In this document: positions 44,601 through 56,226 of the stretch, one piece after another | How positions within the stretch are numbered: position 1 is the first letter of the stretch | Layout of the letters: every line of letters begins with the position of its first letter | From: Calonectria ilicicola | Taxonomy: Eukaryota > Ascomycota > Sordariomycetes > Hypocreales > Nectriaceae | Direction: 5' to 3' | DNA: 64,000 nucleotides | NCBI GenBank assembly: GCA_020809705.1 | Contig: CP085827.1 | Span: forward strand, 2,356,001-2,420,000 | Translations under genes and position numbers: made by a program | The notes under the pieces: model-generated | What the model was told of the DNA's origin: nothing | Databases searched by the model: none | What the model saw: only the letters and a program-made list of their open reading frames with translations

Positions 44601-46140
44601 GCAGTATATTGGTGATTCAGAAGCCAACACGAATGCAATATTGGAATCAAGCAAAGGCAAAGTCCTCATTATTGACGATGCCTACACGTTCTATCATGAT
44701 ACAGGAAGTGGCGCACATCACGATACAGATGAATACAAAATGAGCTGCATCGATACTCTAGTTTCGAATATCCAAAACACGCCAGGAGAGGATAGATGCG
44801 TGATCCTCGTCGGCTATCGAGATTTGATGGAGTCAATGTTTCAAAAGGTTAACCCAGGACTCCGAAGGCGCTTTCCTCTTGAAGATGCGTTCTATTTCCA
44901 AGATTACGATGATAAGCAGCTGAACGATATTTTGCGATTAAAAATGGCAAAGGAAGAGGTCAGAGCCGAGAAGCCGGCAATGGATGTTGCAGCTGAGGTT
45001 CTTCGCCGGATAAGGGATCGTCCAAATTTTGGAAATGGAGGCGATGTTCAGAACCTCCTAGACCAGGCCAAAGCACGTTTCCATGAGAGAACTTCAAAGG
45101 AAAAAGCCGGGTTAGATAGTGGGACCCAAACTACGAACACCTTCTCGGCCAGAAAAGAACATAACTCGGTTCGCAGCCAGATGCACGATATTGTTCTCGA
45201 AAGGGAAGACTTTGACCCAGAATGGAACAGAGGTGCTTGGGCCAGTCAAAAGTGTGCCAGTCTTTTTAATGGGCTAGTTGGTTTTGATCCTATCATCAGC
45301 CAGCTGCAAGATTACCAACGCATGGCAACCAATATGCGGTTGATGGGCAAGGACCCACGTGAAAGTATTCCATTCACTTTTGTCTTCAAAGGTCCCCCAG
45401 GGACAGGCAAAACGCATACGGCCCGTATCATGGGCCAAATCTTTTACGACATGGGCTTTCTCTCAACCAACGAAGTTGTCGAGTGTTCTGCAAGTAATTT
45501 GATCGGTGAATACCTAGGCCAGACAGGGCCAAAGGTTGTCAATCTTCTCGATAGAGCTCTTGGTAAGGTTCTATTCATTGATGAGGCCTATCGGCTAGGA
45601 GGGGAAACCCGGGCAATCCGAGGTGGAGGGTATGAGAAAGAGGCAGTTGGCGAATTGGTTGACAGCATGACTAAGCCACGATATCTCCGCAAGCTCGTCA
45701 TCGTATTAGCAGGATATGATGGTCACATGAACACTTTCATGGAAGCAAACCCTGGATTGCGCGGGCGATTTCCAACTGATCTCAGCTTCCGGCCAATGAG
45801 CCCTCATTACTGCGAAGAACACCTCATAAACTTGATCCACACAGAAGGTATCTTTATTCATGGATATCCCGAAGCCAGTGGTGAATCCAGGAAAACGGTA
45901 TTGCGGCTATTAGAGATGCTGAGTATGACTCCGGGATGGTCGAATGCCCGGGATGTGAAGACGCTCGCGTCTATGATTATAACTGACGTTTACAAGAGGG
46001 ATTTGGGGATCGAACCCGGTTTTAATTCCCAATCTCAAGCTCAAAATATGCTGGGTATTACAACAAGTGATTTAATTGCTTGTTTAGACAGATTGTTTAG
46101 ACAAAGGAACATTGAAAGCAGAGAGTGGGAGGCCTATTAA
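41640..46140 (+). CDS. large triple CbbX/SpoVK-type AAA ATPase protein
   Basis: Three exons, 41640-43149, 43265-43413 and 43471-46140; 1442 aa. The first 440 residues are Pro/Gly/Ser-rich and disordered, with a PPGG-rich stretch and an acidic Ser/Glu/Asp tract. Three CbbX-type modules follow. Module 1 has a P-loop GNPGTGKRT at about 500-507 (Arg where Thr/Ser is usual) and FIDAID instead of a DE Walker B. Module 2 has GPPGTGKTT at about 892-900 and IIDDAY. Module 3 has GPPGTGKTH at about 1194-1202 and FIDEAY, fully canonical, with sensor-like GNPGLRGRF sequences. A hydrophobic helix near 718-735 and a Lys-rich linker lie between modules 1 and 2. CbbX relatives remodel Rubisco in algae and bacteria, and related AAA proteins act in type VII secretion and sporulation. 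The role of fungal multi-module forms is unknown. The degenerate first modules suggest a regulatory or scaffold function. Confidence 0.85.
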
Positions 46141-47390
46141 ACACACAAACCAACTTCGTAATATATATGACTATTTCCGCAAGTTTATTTTCGTCTACCT
46201 AGGTTTCCCAGAGCAAATCCATTCTTTATTACACTAAAGAGAAGTAGTTCTCCAGCGATTAACGCGAACTCGGACTATCATAGCGAAACCTCATTGGAGT
46301 GGATCATCTCGAATTGGAACATGCCATGCTTCCCGCCCTTTACCACGCCATTGATAAACCTAACGTAACTCCATTACCTTTCAAGAGTTTACGCAGCAGC
46401 TGTAATCGTTGGCACAGGTAGCCTGCTCTTTATTTGAACTAGTGAGAAGCACGTTCCTACCCAAAGCATGTTCGCTGATCAAATTGACAGTTACCCTGGG
46501 AACAACTAGCCAACTCCACAGTGCGCTTTGATTCAATTTTGACTCATCGGAACATAATCACTCGAGTGCTATTCTAAAAACCTTCAAACCAAAGTTCCAA
46601 CTTGGTGCTGAGCCCTTTTGAATGCGGCAGGGAACCAGGGTGTGCAGCCGTTGTGGGTACCACTGCAGTCGGACGGAGATTTACTGCAGGGCATTGCGTC
46701 AAACGGAATGCACGTGCCGAATATTCTCCATTACCTTTGAACTGCAGTCAATGATATTAATAGACAAAGAAATGTGTCGCCTCAATCAATGGCTTGATTG
46801 ACAAAGGAAGTGAAAAAACCGATCGTTGATCAGCCATGTTTTCCTCAATACCTGCTGAACAAACTGCTAAGTTCCGCCTGGGTCAGTAAAAGCGCAATGA
46901 ATCCACCTTCTCAGTACCCAATTATAAATTGGCTAAAATCCATTAGCAGCTCGCTACCGACTTACCGTCAATTCAGCCCGGATCAGACCCGTTCTTGGTG
47001 CAGATGAGCCAGCCCAAGCACTTAGCCGCTTCATGATGCGTCCGAAGCCAGCCTTCGCTTCAAGGGCCGGCCCCTCCTAGATAGCGCCGTAACATCCCTA
47101 CAACGTAGCATTCGACCGCAGTTCGGGCAATGAGCAACATCTTAGCCCTGCCGGTCCAACCACGTAACCTGGGAACAAAGGACGATTTGCTACTTCTGGA
47201 AAGATGACATGGGAGTTATGCCATAAATCATCATTCGAAGTCAGCATGCGTAATCACCTGTGTTGGTACCGCGGTCCATGAGATCGGTCACCCTAAACTA
47301 AAGAAGAGGGGCTTGTTCGATGCATTTTTTCTCATCTTTCTCTGGCATTTCTTTTCCAATTCCTCCGCGAGATCAATCCGAATAGCTTCG
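46141..47390. other. intergenic region
   Basis: A 1.25-kb spacer without a gene-like frame. The right part should contain the P450 promoter; no clear TATA box is seen. Confidence 0.5.
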
Positions 47391-49149
47391 ATGGAATTGA
47401 CTCTCCAGAGTCAGCTCTCGGGGCTCCTGGCCTTCCTGGCGAGGAACCCAGTTATCATACTCTTGAGTGTTCCCCCCTCCATACTCATCCTGTGGTATCT
47501 TGTGCCTCTATTTACATCCCCACTTCAAAAATACCCAGGTCCTTTGCTTGCATGTAAGTATTTAATTTGTAATTTATTTCAGGCATTGTTTTGACCTGTC
47601 TAGCTACCACCAATTATTGGCGAATGTACCATTCATATGGCGGATCTATGCATCTTGTCACGAAACGCCTTCACGACAGATATGGACCCGTGGTGCGAAT
47701 GGGTCCCAATTACATAGACCTTGATTTTCCCTCATTAATCAAGACTTGCTTCGATACTCGCGGTGAATGGCGAAAGGTAGATGCTGCCTCGATGCTTTCC
47801 CTTCTCGATCGCTAAATCCCTCTAGACCGAGTGGCATGGTGTATCCGGTGTCAAAATCGGTAACAAAATTCACTACAACATATTTAGCGAATGTGATCCT
47901 CACGCGCACGCCCGAATTAAGAGGCCGATTTCCAAATACTGGACTACAAGCGGAGTCTCTGTGATGGAGCCGCACATTGACAGTGTGCTTGCATTTCTGG
48001 TAAAGCGCATCGGCGATTCTTTTTCTGGCGAAAAGGAAATGGGCAAGGCCTTCAATTTTGGGGAATGGGCCATGTTTTGTAAATGAACTCACTTTCTTGG
48101 TGATGTATTGGCACACTAACTCGATTCAAGATTCCTGGGATGTCGTAGCCAAAAGCACATGGAGCAAACGCATCGGATATCTTGAACACGGTTACGACTT
48201 TGCCGGCACACTTTCAACATCTGAAAAGGCCATGGATTACTTGGTGTTAATCGGAATGCAACCTCAACTAGACAAGCTTTTTGACAAGAACCCAGTCTAT
48301 CGCATCGGACCTCCGGCATACGGCAATGTCACGCAAATTGGCCTCGGGCATCTAATGGCACGCATTACTGGCAAGGATGGCCATGACCCTATGAAACCTG
48401 ACTTTATGGATCGTTATCTTGAGGCCAAACAAGCTTACCCCGACATTGTGGATGACCCTACGCTTTTGGGATATCTTCTTGTTAACCTCGCAGCAGGAGC
48501 CGACACTACCGCCGTGAGCCTGAAGTCGGTTTTTTATCTGTCTCTCAAGCATCCCCGAGTATGGGAGCGACTCACACAGGATATATGGTCTGCCAAATTT
48601 ACACAAATCCCGGTACCATATGCTGAAGCCCGATCTATTCCCTATCTTGAGGCAGTTATTCGCGAATGCCTGCGGCTCTATCCCGGAAATTGCTATGCAC
48701 AAGAGCGATACGTTCCCAAGGGCGGTCTCGCTCTTCCTGACGGCTCTGTGGTTCCAGAGGGCACGGCAGTGGGGTTCAACGCATATATTCTCCACAGGAA
48801 CAGGTCTATCTGGGGTGAAGATGCTGAGGAGTTCCGCCCAGAGCGCTGGTTCCAGGGCAAGGACGAGACGGATGAGCAATTCGCCGAGCGCCTACGATTG
48901 ATGAATAACTGCGACCTTTCCTTTGGAGGTGGCAGCCGAAGGTGCATTGGCATGAACCTAGGAATGATGGAAGTGTACAAATCGGTAGCAACCCTGCTTG
49001 CATTTTTCGATTGGGAGCTTGATGACCCGGACAAAGAGTGGACTATTCACAACAGCATTTTTCCACGCCAGAGTGGCATTATTTTGAGGTGTAAGCGGCG
49101 CAATGACCTTGAAGCTCCCTTCATGGAGGAGTTGGCTACAGACGAGTAG
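47391..49149 (+). CDS. cytochrome P450, pisatin-demethylase-like group
   Basis: Four exons: 47391-47553, 47604-47776, 47826-48078 and 48131-49149, giving 535 aa, normal for microsomal P450s. A membrane anchor (about 16-42) is followed by the Pro-rich KYPGPLLA hinge. The I-helix oxygen site is AAGADTTA, the K-helix EAVIRECLRLYP gives ExxR, then the PERW-type FRPERWFQG, and the heme loop FGGGSRRCIGMNLG has the axial Cys. The N-terminal block NYWRMYHSYGG and the HRNRSIWGEDAEEFRPERW segment resemble the pisatin demethylase/CYP57-type group of fungi. The exact family and substrate cannot be given. Splice phases agree throughout. No polyketide, peptide or terpene synthase lies in the window, so this P450 is more likely a lone detoxification or side-metabolism enzyme. 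Confidence 0.86.
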
Positions 49150-49563
49150 AGCGAATGAAAGAGCTCGGGGTAGCCAATATTTACAGTTAACTATTCTTAT
49201 TGTAGCTATTCCTGGTGCAAATAGATTCCATCTTATTGGTGCACCTTGGGTCATTGATCCGTCAAAGGGGTTCATTGTTCTTTCAACGGGACCTGATCGT
49301 TCCCTTTAACCGTAAACAAACAAGCGAACACAAAGCAATCTTCCAAGAATTTTCCATATTTCTAGAAGAAGTTCAAGTGAACTGGCGACTGTTCTGCGAA
49401 AACTCATTCTCCTCGTCCTCCCTGTGAGTACTAAACAGCTGAAACCCCACGCCAAATCTCTAGTTCTTCACAATCAGTCATTATTTTCTTCTTCGAATCT
49501 ACAGTCATCACCGACAAGTTTTACCCGATCTTTTTCGACTACTGGTCGCCCATTTCGCGCCCA
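49150..49563. other. intergenic region
   Basis: AT-rich leader and 3' flank between two same-strand genes. No other gene is supported. Confidence 0.5.
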
Positions 49564-50241
49564 ATGGACAAAAGACGCCGATCCCCCCGAAAAAGCCGCC
49601 CCAACAAGCGGTCGTTGGAATCTCCGACAACCCATCCGCGTCCAAAGCGACGACGGATGACTTCACCGAAAAGAAGTTCGATCAAATATGGGAGATCAAA
49701 AATCGAGAAGTTGGTCAGATTTGGGGACGTCCCCATTGCTACCTGCTTGAGAGCAGGCAAACCTGTGAAGCCCAAGCGCAAGTTACCATTTCACAGTTTC
49801 CGCCTATCGCCCGAAGAAAAGAGGGAGCTCGCCTATGATTCCGACTCATCCATAGAGGAGGAACCTAAACCAGAGCCACAAGATCCACGGCCCCGATCCT
49901 TCCAGCTTCAGGACATTGAAACAGAGCGCAATATTAAGATTGCAGATGCACAAGCAACATACGAAAACCATCGGGCTATTGAGCGGGGTATACTTGACCT
50001 CCACCTTTTCGTCACCCGGGGGAGGCATCGTGAAAGGATGGAACGAATTATGCATAGCTTAGGGGAAGAGGGAAGAGTAGGAAGCTATGCTGGAGATGAG
50101 AAATCCTATGCGAATCGAGGGCGGGGGACCATGAGCACTCTTTACGGGGAGTATATCGATCCGCATACGGCTCTGTCTTTCACGGTCAATGTGCCGGAAA
50201 AGTCGGTCATCCAAATCAAGTATGCTGAGAAGTATGAATAA
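49564..50241 (+). CDS. small basic hypothetical protein
   Basis: A single exon of 225 aa that I do not recognise. The first 60 residues are very rich in Arg, Lys, Ser and Pro (RRRSPRKSRPNKR, PKRRRMTSPKRSS), like nuclear-localisation and chromatin- or RNA-associated proteins. An acidic Ser/Asp/Glu patch (SDSSIEEEPKPEPQD) and a mostly helical stretch (about 115-155) follow. The C-terminal 60 residues contain a plausible folded part (GEYIDPHTALSFTVN). The clear change in composition from basic to acidic and the long uninterrupted frame in AT-rich surroundings support a real gene, but homologs are needed. An upstream overlapping frame in another phase (49424-49660) looks like a shadow. Confidence 0.5.
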   Translation: MDKRRRSPRKSRPNKRSLESPTTHPRPKRRRMTSPKRSSIKYGRSKIEKLVRFGDVPIATCLRAGKPVKPKRKLPFHSFRLSPEEKRELAYDSDSSIEEEPKPEPQDPRPRSFQLQDIETERNIKIADAQATYENHRAIERGILDLHLFVTRGRHRERMERIMHSLGEEGRVGSYAGDEKSYANRGRGTMSTLYGEYIDPHTALSFTVNVPEKSVIQIKYAEKYE

Positions 50242-51131
50242 GACTATCCAAAATGTAAGAGTGCGAGAGGCTGTGTGCTTGGACCGCCAGCTTTTATATT
50301 TCAACACTCATTGCGAATAGGGGTCCTTGAAGTAGCTCTATGAGCTGGACGAACCAATACTACAGCCAATAGAGCTGGGAAGAAAAAGTCAACGAGCAAT
50401 AATTATTCTAGGAGCACCTCCTGCTGTTTCAGTTTATCTTGTTTACTACGTTAGGACATCATTATTACTAATCGAAATCATAGCCAAAAAAAAATTCAAT
50501 TACTAAATAATTTCTCAATAAACCGAATACCGCATAATATCAACTGGGTTCTAGTTCTCCTAATGCGTTGTGCGGTGCAATCCTGAAAGCTTGTACCCGA
50601 TCTACCTTTTCCCACTATCTTTCAACCAAATTATAAACAAATAGGTAATTTATATATACGGCTTATTAATAGTTAATTATTTTCTTTCTTTTATCACCGG
50701 AATAATATCTTCAAATGGTTAGTTCCAAGGGCACAATCTTTCAAGGGGTGTGTTGTCCTCGCGCCGACAAGTGAACGCGGGATATAGGGTAGCAGTTTGG
50801 GACACAAAGTAGCTGCTTGCATTTCGTAGATGAGATTAGAGGACATGATAACGGAGACAAGCACCTGGCCGATAAAAAACTGCCATATGGAACTACTTAT
50901 GAGATGATAGAGGCCTTTTGTCTTACTGCCTTACACCAGAGCTTGCACCGCCAATGATGCACTGTGTATACTTTTCATCTTGGTCAACCCCTCCATCCGC
51001 ATCCATAGCGGGGTTCCTTGGAAAATGCCGCCTTATCGGCTTATCGGCAGCTCTCAACCCATCTCACCATTCGTCTCATTCATGAATGCGACAGTGAGAT
51101 AAAAGTTATCTTTGACAGCTACAATTAAAAA
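50242..51131. other. intergenic region
   Basis: A strongly AT-rich stretch (about 50440-50710) has no frame of note. The end is the nicotinamidase promoter, with a GATAAAAG element at 51108-51115. Confidence 0.5.
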
Positions 51132-51902
51132 ATGGCGTCTTTCAGACCCGCCCTGCTAATCGTCGACTTTCAAGAGGACTTTTGTCCGCCAGTGAGTGAA
51201 AACCCAGCCGGCCTTGTGTCATGTCATGTTGCATGTCCTCAAAACCCGTCCGCTTCTTTTCTGTCTTGGGGCTAAACTCACAACGTCCTTCAGAACGGCT
51301 CCCTCGCCGTCCCCGATGGCCGCGCCATTGCCCCCGCCGTCAACAGGCTCGCCGCGCTGCCCTTTGACGTGAAGCTGGCCACAAAGGACTTCCACCCGCC
51401 AGACCACATCTCCTTTGCCGCCAACCACGAGGAGGCCCAGTCCTTCACGTCCAGCCACGTCATCGTGCACCCGTCTGACTCGGGTCGCAACTACACGACG
51501 ACGCTGTGGCCCGTCCACTGCGTCCAGGGCTCACATGGCGCCGACCTCGTCCCGGAGCTGGACGTCTCTAGCCTCGACGCCATCATCGAAAAGGGCCAAA
51601 ACCCCACCGTCGAGATGTACTCGGCCTTTTATGACCCTTTCCACGTCAGCGATAGTGGTTTATCCCAGAGACTCAAGGATGCCGCAGTGACCGACGTTTA
51701 CGTCGTCGGGCTTGCTGCTGACTTTTGTGTCAAGGCCACGGCCGAAGATGCCGTGAAGGAGGGCTACCGCACCTATGTTGTCAGCGAGGGCACACGCCCA
51801 GTCCAGCCAGACAAATGGGACGAATGCAAGCGAGCTATGGAGGCAAGTGGAATCAACTTTGTCTCTATTGACAGTGAGGAAGTGGCACGAATAAAGAAAT
51901 GA
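51132..51902 (+). CDS. PNC1: nicotinamidase (PNC1-like)
   Basis: Two exons, 51132-51191 and 51294-51902, give 222 aa, matching fungal nicotinamidases. Nicotinamidase turns nicotinamide into nicotinate in the NAD+ salvage pathway in cytosol, nucleus and peroxisomes, and so relieves inhibition of sirtuins. The isochorismatase-fold active site is complete: Asp12 in LLIVDFQEDF, a metal site with Asp52 and His54 in TKDFHPPDH and the later His in WPVHCVQGS, a Lys in the EKGQNP segment and the nucleophilic Cys in GLAADFCVKAT. The start codon is the first ATG before MASFRPALLIVDFQ. The 102-nt intron falls after CPP, with GTGAGT donor. The gene is convergent with HMG-CoA reductase, about 300 bp away. 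Confidence 0.93.
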
Positions 51903-52203
51903 GATCAATTAGGGAGCCAATAACATGATTAACAAATAATTATAAATGTATTTTTTTGGTTTAAAAAAAGCAGGATGCTGAATCTCTCCCGCCCACTAGG
52001 GTTTGCGTGTGTATCGTATGTGTACCTATTTACACCAGTGTTCCTTTTCAGAATGTCCCAAATGCGAAACTCCATGCTGAAACCCCACCACCGAAACCCT
52101 TCGACGATATGCATGCTCCATCTATTGATTTGTTCCTTCTTTTAGTCATTTCTATTGTAATGTCTAGCGTACACCACCAGATCATTCATATTCCACAACC
52201 CCT
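51903..52203. other. intergenic region between convergent genes
   Basis: The 300-bp spacer holds the 3' ends of nicotinamidase and HMG-CoA reductase. The left part is AT-rich; nothing else is seen. Confidence 0.5.
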
Positions 52204-55200
52204 TTACCTCTTCGACCGCTGGATGGCGGCGGGGCTGGGTCGGTCCTTGCTGGTCATGGCCAGCGCGGGGAGCGAGGCCGATGAAGGAGCGGGAGTGGTG
52301 GATCGAGAGTTGGCAGCGCTTCGGTTGTGCTGCATGTGAGCTCGGACAAGGTGACCGGCAGCCAGAGCACTGCACAGAGACAGCTCACCAGCCAGGACAG
52401 CAGCACCGATGATGCGGGCCAGGCGGCGGGCGTTGTCACCAGGGTTTGTGGGGTGAGAACCACGGACACCAAGCATGTCGAGCATGGCGCTCTGGGGCTC
52501 AAGGATAGTACCACCACCAAGAGTTCCAACCTCAAGCGAGGGCATAGAAACCGAGATTTGCAGGGCTCCGTTGAGGCTAGAGATTATATGTTAGTAACAG
52601 GTCCAAAAACAATTGATGAGTAAACTTACTTCTTCATGATGGTAATACAGTTGCAGCTTTCGACAACCTGAGCAGGGTCCTGACCAGTGGCAAGGAAGAT
52701 GGCGGCAACAATGTTGGCAGCGTGGGCGTTGAATCCACCGACAGAGGCAGCCATGGCAGAACCAATCAAGTTCTTGGAAATGTTCAGCTCAACCAGGGCG
52801 TCGACATCACTCTTGAGAACACTCCTGACAACGTCGCCAGGGATAATAGCCTCAGCGACGATACCCTTGCCTCGTCCATCGATCCAGTTCAGGGCACCGG
52901 GCTTCTTGTCGATACAGTAGTTACCAGAAACAGAGACAATCTGCATGTCGTCGAATCCTCCCTCAGTGACCATAACGTTGAGAGCGTGCTCGACACCCTT
53001 GGAAATCATGTTCATACCCATGGCATCACCGGTGGTCGTCTTGAATCGGATGTACAGGTTGGTTCCGGCGAGAGCAGTCTTCATGGTCTGGAGTCTGGCG
53101 AATCGGCTGGTCGAGTCAAAGGCCTTCTTCATGGTGCTCTGACCAACATCGGAGTCAAGCCAAAGCTTGGCGGCACCAGCACGCTCCAGAGTCTCAAAGG
53201 CAACGCAGGGTCCACGAGTCATACCATCGGCAGTAAGAACGGTAACAGCACCACCACCAGAGTTGATGGCCTTGCAACCTCGACTGGCACTGGCAACCAG
53301 GACACCCTCAGTAGTAGCCATGGGGATGAAGTAGCTCTGACCATCAATAACAAGGGGACCGGCAACACCAACGGGGAGGGGCAGGTAACCAATGACGTTC
53401 TCACAGCAGGCACCGAAGACACGCTCCCAGTTGTAGTTCTCGTAGGGGAGCTTTGATCGTTCCAGGACGTGGGTGAGCTGGGAAGTGGCCTTGGTGCGGG
53501 AGATGATGATTCGGCGAATCTTGACAGCACGGGTGAAGTCCTTGAGAGTCTTTTCTAGGGCGTAACCGGGGATCTTGCCGCGCATTGACAGGGAGACGAC
53601 TTCCTCGTCGCTCATCTCAGGAACACGGCCCTCAGACAGAAGCTTCTCGAGCTCAGCGTTGGGGCGGTTGGGCGAAGAGGAAGGGCGGGCCTTGGTCATC
53701 TGGAGGATCTCTCCCTCATCATCGGTGGCAGCAGGAGTGTTGGGCTGGGTCTGCAGAGGAGTAGGAGGAACATACTCGCCCAGGGGAAGAGTAGTGGCGC
53801 TGGTGTCGTTGAATCGCTGAGCGCGGGCCAGCTCACTTCGATCAATGGGCTGCTCAGAGACGTTGGGGTCCTTGATACCCCAGCGAGCGACGTTGAAGAG
53901 GTAGCCGTTCAAACCAACACTGAGAGCCAGAGCAGCGACAATCCACTTGGACAGAACAGGGTCCTCAAGACTCTTGAGAAGGCCACCGACAACGCGGCCA
54001 CCAACGCCGTATCCGTGGAAGGGTCCGAAGCTGTCGTGCAACTCAGCGCTGGCACCGTTAAGACCAGCGCCGAGGGCGTAGTGAATGGAAGGATACTCAA
54101 GTTCGTACTTGATGGGAGCCAGGACTGAGACCAAGGCAGGGCGGCCAGAAGCCTTGGCGGCAGCCAGGATGGCGTCCAGGCCGTTTGATGCAACCTTGAA
54201 GGGGTCAACGGTCAAAGGAGAAACGACACCGCCCATGTTTCCAACCCAAGAGCGAAGGCTTGAGAGGGAGCTGGGGTTGCGGAAAGGAATAGAGCAGAGG
54301 TTGATAAGGTTGACCAGGATAAATCCGAGCACCATGAGAACCTTGAACTTGGGAATGCTGCTGCCCTTGCTGCCGAATAGAGAATTGTCCTTGTTGGCAC
54401 CAGTCCAGTCATCGTTGCTCTTGGCGACGTTCTCAGCAACACGGTGGCTGACACCGTCGTCCTCCAGGGCCATGCGCATGTCGACGTGACGCTTGATGCG
54501 GTTGATCTCGAGCTTGATGCTGAGAATAGCAGTGAAGAAGGTGAAGAGCAAGACGCAGTCAAAGAAGAGGATCCAGGCGGCAAGGAAGCAGAACTGCTGG
54601 AGACCACCCTGGACACCGGAAGCAGCTCCGACAATGAGAAGGACAATCTCGAGAGCATAGTCGCGGACAATTTCGAAACCCTTCTCCCGAATAGCGGCCT
54701 GGACGGCGAGTTGGATAATATCGGTGGGGCGCTCGGGGGATCGCTTGCCAGACTTGGAGCTCTTGATCTGAGCTCTGCGGCCCTCGACAGCGTGGGACAT
54801 GACAGCGCGGGTCAGAACAATGTTCTTCTCAAAGCCTATGGTCACAACAAGGAAAGGCAGACCCTCAGAGAGCAGAATAACGCTGATGGGGACGCCAAGC
54901 TTGGTGGTGACAGCCAAACCAAAGAGGAAAGCGAAGATGGACGAGAACAGAGTGCAGATGCCGAGCCAGAACTTAGATCCTAATCGACGCATGGACAAGA
55001 ACAGAGAGACAAAGGTCAAGTGCATGGCAATGTAGCCGAGAAACATGATGAAGATATCGAGTGTCTCGGCATTCTTGAGCAAGTCAAGGAACTCGGTCCA
55101 GGCGTTTTTAGCCCAGTGAACAATGGTGTTCTGAGTGTTGACCTTGGCAGCCTTCATGATCCATGTCTTCTTCTCGCGACCGTGGGGGGTCTCAATCTCC

Positions 55201-55784
55201 TCGGCGTCCTCATTGGGAATCTCCTGGGCGGCGGAAAGGAACTCGGGACCCTCAGCGTAAGGTAGAGCGTAGGCGAGGATGCTGTCCTGAGAGTAGGCCG
55301 TGAAGGTGTTCTCGGTGGATGGCAGAGGGGTGATGGACAGGTTCTGGGGGATAGGGACGTGCTGGGAGCTGGGCGCGGCGCTGCCAGACTCGGTCTTGAG
55401 GGTATCGGGGAAGACGAGGGTCAGGAGAGCAAGGTGGTCGGCGCCGAGGATGGTAGCAGCGGACTCTTGCTCAACGCCCTGCCATTTCCAGGCGTTGTCG
55501 GGGCTGGCAAGCAGGAGTCTGCTGCCCTCTACGAGGGAAGACCAATCGGCCTTGCCCACGGTGGTGCTCTCGACATTGATATTGAAGAAGCTCTCCTGGA
55601 GCAGGCCGACGTACGAGGTGCTGGCGAGAACGGCGACGGTGACGACGGTGTGGATGGGGTGGGAGCAGGCCAGTCGGGAGAGGAACTGAACTAGCGGAGT
55701 GAATCGTTTCGAGGCCCACGAGGGCGTGGTGCTGGGCGCGGCAGCTGTCTCGCCGCGAAAGCGACGGGGGAGCAGCGAGGACAT
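52204..55784 (-). CDS. HMG1: HMG-CoA reductase
   Basis: Two exons on the minus strand, 55784-52630 and 52576-52204, give 1175 aa, the fungal norm. The enzyme makes mevalonate from HMG-CoA with NADPH in the ER membrane, the committed step of sterol and isoprenoid synthesis. The N-terminal membrane half contains the sterol-sensing domain (about 260-450; [35 protein letters not shown]). The catalytic half has [17 protein letters not shown], the [11 protein letters not shown] loop, [14 protein letters not shown] with the catalytic Lys, and [11 protein letters not shown] with the His in the last exon. The splice joins TIMKN to LNGALQ. The start at 55784 ([12 protein letters not shown]) is chosen by similarity to other fungal enzymes. 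An in-frame ATG at 55895 would add 37 residues. Codon use is strongly C-ended, as in highly expressed genes. Confidence 0.95.
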
Positions 55785-56192
55785 GATGTCGACTAGGAGT
55801 GCGAGGTTTACTGGTGGGTGTCGTTTACCACATTGATCTTCTCGAGCTTCACAAGCGACCTGGTCTGAGCGCGATTGTGAGTCCGGGGTCGGCATGGCGA
55901 GTCTGGGGAAAAGCGGTGGATTTCATGAAGCCATTGGCAAGGCAAGAAGAGTGCGGGCGAGCCCATGGTTGGGACGAAAGAGACGAAGATGACGCGAGGA
56001 GAGGCTGAGGGAGCGTACTTACGTTGGCAAAGATCAAATGCTCCGGAAGGTTAAGGTTGCGGCGAGGCGTGGCACCGAGGCAGCAACTGGCTGAGGTCCG
56101 ATAATTGGCGGGAGGGAGGGGCACGGGACTCGGGGGCTTTGCAGCGAGATGGTGTGTAGGAGCAGCTGCTGAGGCGCGGACAATGGGAAGCC

Positions 56193-56226
56193 GCAAGTAC
56201 AAGCAAGTACAAGCAAGTACAAGCAG
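56193..56226 (+). repeat. decamer tandem repeat GCAAGTACAA x3.3
   Basis: GCAAGTACAA is repeated three times in full, followed by a partial copy. It lies about 0.4 kb upstream of the HMG-CoA reductase start, probably in its promoter or leader. On the gene strand it reads TTGTACTTGC. Confidence 0.85.

Noticed and set aside
46005..46025. GGATCGAACCCGG, resembling a reverse tRNA B-box
   Set aside because: It lies inside the coding sequence of the AAA protein and no tRNA fold is possible.
36924..49149. A secondary-metabolite cluster with tubulin as self-resistance gene (tubulin, SDR, Zn2Cys6, P450)
   Set aside because: No polyketide, peptide or terpene synthase is present in the window, and the SDR is broken; the idea has no positive support here.
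52722..53456. 244-codon plus-strand open frame
   Set aside because: It lies entirely antisense to the HMG-CoA reductase catalytic domain, whose C-ended codons produce long antisense frames; no domain is seen.
55785..55895. Upstream ATG extending HMG-CoA reductase by 37 residues
   Set aside because: The extension is hydrophilic and unlike other fungal enzymes, which begin near [10 protein letters not shown].
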